Below are positions 59,818 through 64,000 of a stretch of DNA of 64,000 nucleotides, piece by piece. This DNA is from Rhodovastum sp963714255 (GTDB lineage Bacteria; Pseudomonadota; Alphaproteobacteria; Acetobacterales; Acetobacteraceae). The notes under the pieces are model-generated. The model worked only from the letters and a program-made list of their open reading frames with translations. It searched no databases and was not told the origin of the DNA. Location of the stretch: the NCBI GenBank assembly GCA_963714255.1, contig CAVQNU010000029.1:1-64000 (forward strand). Direction: 5' to 3'. The position numbers were made by a program, and so were the translations under genes. How positions within the stretch are numbered: position 1 is the stretch's first letter; each line of letters begins with the position of its first letter.

Positions 59818-60165
59818 ATGCGAAAGGCAGGCGGGATCATCGCTCTGATTGCCGGGGTTTTTGGTGTCTTGGCAGCGATCGTGACTCTCGGGGTCGGCGG
59901 CGTGGGTTCGGCGTTAAAGGCTGACCATGCGTCCACCGTGGTCTACCTCGGGTGGGGCGGGTTGGCCGCCTCCTTCCTTACAATAATTTTTGGTGCGGTA
60001 GCCATGAATGCAAGCACGCGGGGACCGGGCGTGCTGCTCATCATATCATCTGTTGCTGGGGCAATTCTCGGCGGCACACTTGTTGCCGTATTCATGGCGC
60101 TTGCTCTCATTGGTGGACTTCTGGCGCTGATCGGTGGGGGGAAAAAAGCGCCGGTTCCTACCTAA
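59818..60165 (+). CDS. Small four-helix membrane protein, 115 aa
   Basis: A 115-residue very hydrophobic protein with about four membrane segments (GIIALIAGVFGVLAAIVTLGVGG, YLGWGGLAASFLTIIFGAVAM, GVLLIISSVAGAILGGTLVA, LALIGGLLALIGGG). It resembles DUF4064-type small membrane proteins. GGAG lies 7 nt before ATG 59818. G+C is lower than in the radical SAM gene, and a convergent low-GC gene follows, so this pair may be an inserted islet. Confidence 0.7.
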   Translation: MRKAGGIIALIAGVFGVLAAIVTLGVGGVGSALKADHASTVVYLGWGGLAASFLTIIFGAVAMNASTRGPGVLLIISSVAGAILGGTLVAVFMALALIGGLLALIGGGKKAPVPT

Positions 60166-60168
60166 CCG

Positions 60169-60765
60169 TCAGTTGACCTGCGAAATCGACGTAAAACGAA
60201 ATATAAACTCAGGCTCTCGGATTGAACCGGCGAGTGACATACTCGATTCGCTAAAGCAATCTGTATCGCTACGAAAAAAAGTTCCGCTAAAGCGCACAAT
60301 CGTATGTTCGTTCAACTGCGAAGCGCTCTGAAAAACGCTTGAGGTTGGCTCAATTAAGGTTTTCGCTGAGTAATCCGAAAGACTGTTGTTCCAAGTGTGA
60401 ACGTATACATCGGGGCCAATTTCTACTTCAAGGACGCCCTTGCCGTCTCCATTCGTTGAGAGTTTATATACCACTCCAACCCAATTTCTTACCGCCAAGA
60501 CACGAAAAGTTTGGCATATTGCCTGTGCCCGCATTGGTCGTGCTGCACCCTTAGCCAGGTCATTTGCGCCGGTGTCGTATCGTCGGCGGGCGTCTTCAAT
60601 AATCGAGATTAGCTTAGCTTGTTCTGGTGGCATCAACGCATTTAGTTGATCGACGGACAACTCCGCATGAGCTTTGCCCATCACGGCAAGAGATGCGAAT
60701 GTTAGCTGGCCTACGATTGTTACGACGATAGCCGCTAGGTCGCGCATCACACGATCTCCCATCAC
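60169..60765 (-). CDS. Exported hypothetical protein, 198 aa
   Basis: A protein with an N-terminal signal-like segment (AAIVVTIVGQLTFASLAVMGKAHA). The mature region contains DQLNALMPPEQAKLISIIEDARRRYD, VRNWVGVVYKLSTNGDGKGVLEVEIG and FSGTFFRSDTDCF, with two Cys. I do not recognise a family. G+C is markedly lower than in the flanking genes, pointing to recent acquisition. It converges with the small membrane protein gene with only 3 bp between stops. ATG 60747 (MRDLAA) is an alternative start. Confidence 0.65.
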   Translation of the reverse strand: MMGDRVMRDLAAIVVTIVGQLTFASLAVMGKAHAELSVDQLNALMPPEQAKLISIIEDARRRYDTGANDLAKGAARPMRAQAICQTFRVLAVRNWVGVVYKLSTNGDGKGVLEVEIGPDVYVHTWNNSLSDYSAKTLIEPTSSVFQSASQLNEHTIVRFSGTFFRSDTDCFSESSMSLAGSIREPEFIFRFTSISQVN

Positions 60766-60927
60766 AGGAATTTGTATCGTAATGATTTTCGCGCGTCAAT
60801 GCAACACGCTTCGAAAGTCGCGGCCATGGGGCGGCGTGGGCGGGCCTCACGAGGGGCCGCGCCGAAGGTTTGAAATTGAGTGACGAGGAAAGGGGGAATA
60901 AGCGTCGCGGCAACGACCCTGGCCTTC

Positions 60928-63900
60928 CTAATCCGCCGTCGCCCCCATCTTCTCCGCCAGCGAAGGTATCCGGCTCGCCCGTTTCGGCGCCAGCCACCGC
61001 TGCAGCCGCTCCAGGTACAGATAGATGATCGGCGTGGTGTATAGGGTGAGCACTTGGCTCAGTGCCAGCCCGCCCACCATGGCGAAGCCGAGCGGGCGGC
61101 GCAGTTCCGATCCGGCGCCGTGGCCGATCATCAGCGGCAGGCCCGACAGAAGGGCTGCCATGGTGGTCATCAGGATCGGGCGGAAGCGCAGCAGGCACGC
61201 CTGGCGGATGGCGTTGAACGGCGTCTCGCCGTCGCGCCGCTCGGCGTTGATGGCGAAATCCACCATCATGATGCCGTTTTTCTTGACGATGCCGATCAGC
61301 AGGATGATGCCGATCATGGCGATGACCGACAGGTCGTAGCCGCCCGCCATCAGGATCAGCAGTGCGCCGACGCCGGCCGAGGGCAGGGTGGAGAGGATGG
61401 TCAGCGGCAGGATGTAGCTTTCGTACAATACGCCCAGGATGATGTAGACGCAGATCAGCGCCGCCGCGATCAGATAGGGCTGGCCGGCCAGCGAGGCCTG
61501 GAACGCCTGTGCGGTGCCCTGGAAGGTGCCGTTCAGGGTGATCGGCGTCTGCAGGTTGCGCATCGCCGCGTTGATGGCGTCCACGGCCTGGCCCAGCGCC
61601 ACGCCCTGGGCGAGGTTGAACGACACCGTCACCGCCGGGAACTGGCTCTGATGGCTGATGGAGAGCGGCGCGGTGCGGGAATTGTCCACCTTCACGAAGG
61701 TGGAGAGCGGCACCGCCTGCCCGCTGGCGGCGCGGACGTACAGCTTGTCGAGCACCGCGAGGTTGGCCTGCTGCTCGGGCAGCACCTCCATGACGACGTG
61801 GTAGGTGTTCACCTGGGTGAAATACTGCGTCACCTGGCGCTGGCCGAGCGCGTCGTACAGCGTGTCGTCGATCACCTGCGGCTGGATGCCGAAGCGGGCG
61901 GCGGCGTCGCGGTCGATGGTGAGCACCGCCGTGGTGCCGCCGTTCTGCTGGTCGGTGGTGACGTCGCGCAGCCCGGGCAGGGTGCGGATGCGCTCGAAGA
62001 TGCGCGGTGCCCATTCATAGAGCTCGCCGGCATCGGCGTCCTGCAGGGTGAACTGGTAGAGCGTTTTCGACGGCCGGCCGCCGACGCGCACGTCCTGGCC
62101 GGCCTGCAGGAACAGCTGCGCGCCCTCGACGCTGGCGAGCTGCGTGCGCAGCCGGGCGATGATCTGCTGGGCGCTGGCGTGGCGCTCGGCGAACGGCTTG
62201 AGCGCGATGAAATAGCGCGCGTTGTTGCCGGGCTGTCCGGAGGAGCCGGCGCCGATCGTGGCGGAATAGCCGGAGATGTCGGGGTCGGCCAGCAGCACCT
62301 CGCCGAGCTTGAGGTTCAGCCGCGCCATTTCCTTGAACGACACGTCCTGCGCCGCTTCCGAGGTGCCGATCAGCACGCCGTTGTCCTGCTCGGGGAAGAA
62401 CCCCTTGGGGATGTGGATGTAAAGATAGACGGTGAGGGAGACGGTGGCGAGGAACACCAGCAGCGTGATCAAATGGTGCTTCAGCGCGATGTCGAGCGTG
62501 CGCCGGTAGCCGCCGATCAGCGCCTCGAAGCCGCGCTCGACGATGCGGTAGAGCAGCCCGTGCCGGCCGGTGTCGTGGTGCAGGAAGCGCGAGCACATCA
62601 TCGGCGTGAGCGTCAGCGACACGACGGCGGAGACCACCACGGCGATGCTGACCGTCATCGCGAATTCGCGGAACAGCCGCCCGACGATGCCGCCCATCAG
62701 CAGCAGCGGCGTGAACACCGCGATCAGCGAGGCGCTGATCGAGACGATGGTGAAGCCGATCTCGCCCGAGCCCTTGATGGCGGCCTCCAGCGGCTTCATC
62801 CCCTCCTCGATGTGGCGGAAGATGTTTTCCAGCATGACGATGGCATCGTCGACCACGAAGCCGACCGCGATGGTCAGCGCCATCAGCGACAGATTGTCCA
62901 GGCTGTAGTCGAGCAGGTACATGACCGCGAAGGTGCCGACCAGCGCGATCGGCACCGTGACGCTGGGGATGATGGTGGCCCACAGGTTGCGCAGGAACAG
63001 GAAGATCACCATCACGACGAGGCAGATCGACAGGATCAGCGTGAACTGCACATCGGCCACCGAGGCGCGGATGGTCTGGGTGCGGTCCATCACCTCGGTG
63101 ACCTTCACCGAGGGCGGGATGGCGGCGACCAGCCGCGGCAGCGCCGCCTTGATGCGGTCCACGGTCTGGATGATGTTGGCGTCGGGCTGCTTGAAGATGA
63201 CCAGCAGCACGCCCGGCCGGTTGCTCTGGTAGCCGGCCTGCAGCACGTTCTCGGCCTCGTCGATGGCCTGGCCGATGTCGCGCACCCGCACCGGCGCGCC
63301 GTTGCGGTAGGCGATGACGAGGTCGTTGTATTCGGCGGCGCGGGTGAGCTGGTCGTTGGCATAGATGGTGAAGGTGCGCTGCGCGCCGTCCACCGTGCCC
63401 TTGGGCGAATTCACGGTGGCGTTCTGCAGCGAGAGCCGCGCGTCTTCCAGCGTCAGCCCCATGGCGGCCAGCCGGGCCGGGTCGAGCTGCACCCGCACCG
63501 CGCGCTTGCGCTCGCCGCCGATGAACACCTGCGACACGCCGGCGATCTGGCTGATCTGCTGGGCCAGGATGTTGTCGGCGTAGTCGTCGGCCTCGATCAT
63601 CGGCCGCTCGTCGGACTGCACGGCGTAGATCAGGATCGGGCTGTCGGCCGGGTTGACCTTCTGGAAGGTGGGGGGCTGCGGCAGGTTTTTCGGCAGGCTG
63701 CCCTGGGCGGCGGTCAACTGGGTCTGGACATCCAGCGCGGCGGAGTCGATCTGGCGGGACAGGTCGAACTGGATGGTGATCGAGGTCTGGCCGAGCACCG
63801 AGACCGAGGTCATCTGCGAGATGCCGGGGATCTGCGCGAACTGCCGCTCCATCGGCTGCGCCACCGAGGTCGCCATGGTCTCCGGGCTGGCGCCGGGGAA

Positions 63901-64000
63901 TTTCGCGGTGACGTTGATGGTGGGGAATTCCACATGCGGCAGCGGGGCCACGGGCAGCAGCGGATAGGCGGCGATGCCCACCAGCAGGATCGCCGCCATC
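60928..64000 (-). CDS. RND multidrug efflux permease (MdtB/MdtC-like), 5' end outside window
   Basis: An open frame of 1023 residues from the window edge: LLPVAPLPHVEFPTINVTAKFPGASPETMATSVAQPMER, the transmembrane-4 motif VGFVVDDAIVMLENIFRHIEEG (the proton-relay Asp pair), LTLTPMMCSRFL, and the C-terminal repeat GIVKKNGIMMVDFAINAERR. It lacks only about the first 15-20 residues, which lie beyond base 64000. The wording matches MdtB/MdtC rather than AcrB. It pumps drugs or bile-type compounds from the inner membrane in concert with an adaptor and a TolC-type channel not seen here. Confidence 0.95.
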   Translation of the reverse strand, partial: MAAILLVGIAAYPLLPVAPLPHVEFPTINVTAKFPGASPETMATSVAQPMERQFAQIPGISQMTSVSVLGQTSITIQFDLSRQIDSAALDVQTQLTAAQGSLPKNLPQPPTFQKVNPADSPILIYAVQSDERPMIEADDYADNILAQQISQIAGVSQVFIGGERKRAVRVQLDPARLAAMGLTLEDARLSLQNATVNSPKGTVDGAQRTFTIYANDQLTRAAEYNDLVIAYRNGAPVRVRDIGQAIDEAENVLQAGYQSNRPGVLLVIFKQPDANIIQTVDRIKAALPRLVAAIPPSVKVTEVMDRTQTIRASVADVQFTLILSICLVVMVIFLFLRNLWATIIPSVTVPIALVGTFAVMYLLDYSLDNLSLMALTIAVGFVVDDAIVMLENIFRHIEEGMKPLEAAIKGSGEIGFTIVSISASLIAVFTPLLLMGGIVGRLFREFAMTVSIAVVVSAVVSLTLTPMMCSRFLHHDTGRHGLLYRIVERGFEALIGGYRRTLDIALKHHLITLLVFLATVSLTVYLYIHIPKGFFPEQDNGVLIGTSEAAQDVSFKEMARLNLKLGEVLLADPDISGYSATIGAGSSGQPGNNARYFIALKPFAERHASAQQIIARLRTQLASVEGAQLFLQAGQDVRVGGRPSKTLYQFTLQDADAGELYEWAPRIFERIRTLPGLRDVTTDQQNGGTTAVLTIDRDAAARFGIQPQVIDDTLYDALGQRQVTQYFTQVNTYHVVMEVLPEQQANLAVLDKLYVRAASGQAVPLSTFVKVDNSRTAPLSISHQSQFPAVTVSFNLAQGVALGQAVDAINAAMRNLQTPITLNGTFQGTAQAFQASLAGQPYLIAAALICVYIILGVLYESYILPLTILSTLPSAGVGALLILMAGGYDLSVIAMIGIILLIGIVKKNGIMMVDFAINAERRDGETPFNAIRQACLLRFRPILMTTMAALLSGLPLMIGHGAGSELRRPLGFAMVGGLALSQVLTLYTTPIIYLYLERLQRWLAPKRASRIPSLAEKMGATAD

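Overview
The window is a high-GC chromosome segment from an alphaproteobacterium. The gene repertoire suggests a Rhodospirillales/Acetobacteraceae-type organism: an aerobic cobalamin pathway with a CobZ-like flavoprotein, a DUF3141-pta-fabI operon, and GC-rich palindromes plus AT-rich double hairpins between genes. The family assignment is an inference, because no ribosomal RNA is present.

Layout. 1-5 kb: NAD salvage and synthesis (end of a nicotinate phosphoribosyltransferase, then nadE), a PIN-toxin remnant, and a divergent glutamyl-tRNA synthetase. 5-8 kb: an HscC-type Hsp70 with a J-like membrane partner. 8-12 kb: sulfotransferase, tRNA-Gly(TCC), cysK, and a patatin-like lipoprotein. 12-18 kb: a PHA-synthase-like DUF3141 protein, phosphate acetyltransferase and fabI as one operon, then SYLF and DUF2254 proteins. 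18.5-23.5 kb: a secreted cyclophilin-fold protein, modABC, and an ArsC-like protein of the nitrogenase-associated type. 23.6-39.1 kb: a large cobalamin cluster (cobI, M, N, W, a DUF1636 protein, O, A, B, C, D, E, a cobZ-like gene, K, J, H) with a cobalamin riboswitch in front of cobE-D-C-B.

39.7-51.3 kb is a mobile-element dump. An IS21-family element has a clean 7-bp target duplication, and its istB gene is split at the Walker A codons by a large-serine-recombinase element. Two near-identical inverted ISAs1-type copies follow, one of them broken by an IS5-type element. The second ISAs1 copy sits inside a decayed gene closely resembling the anti-phage dCTP deaminases. An IS3-family element then truncates a HigA-like antitoxin gene. 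51.3-64 kb returns to chromosomal genes: a MacAB-like exporter, a sugar-type ABC importer without its binding protein, a radical SAM protein with two N-terminal repeats, small membrane or exported proteins, and an MdtB/AcrB-type RND pump that runs off the window.

Two patterns cut across the window. First, a family of about 80-bp AT-rich nested hairpins occurs eight times in the first 40 kb, usually next to stop codons. Second, at least five otherwise intact genes (cysK, pta, cobM, cobH, and a small acidic ORF) carry single-base indels, mostly in G/C runs. This looks more like consensus-sequence error than biological decay. By contrast, both ISAs1 copies share a perfect A_AAA_AAC heptamer exactly where the transposase changes frame, which suggests programmed -1 frameshifting.
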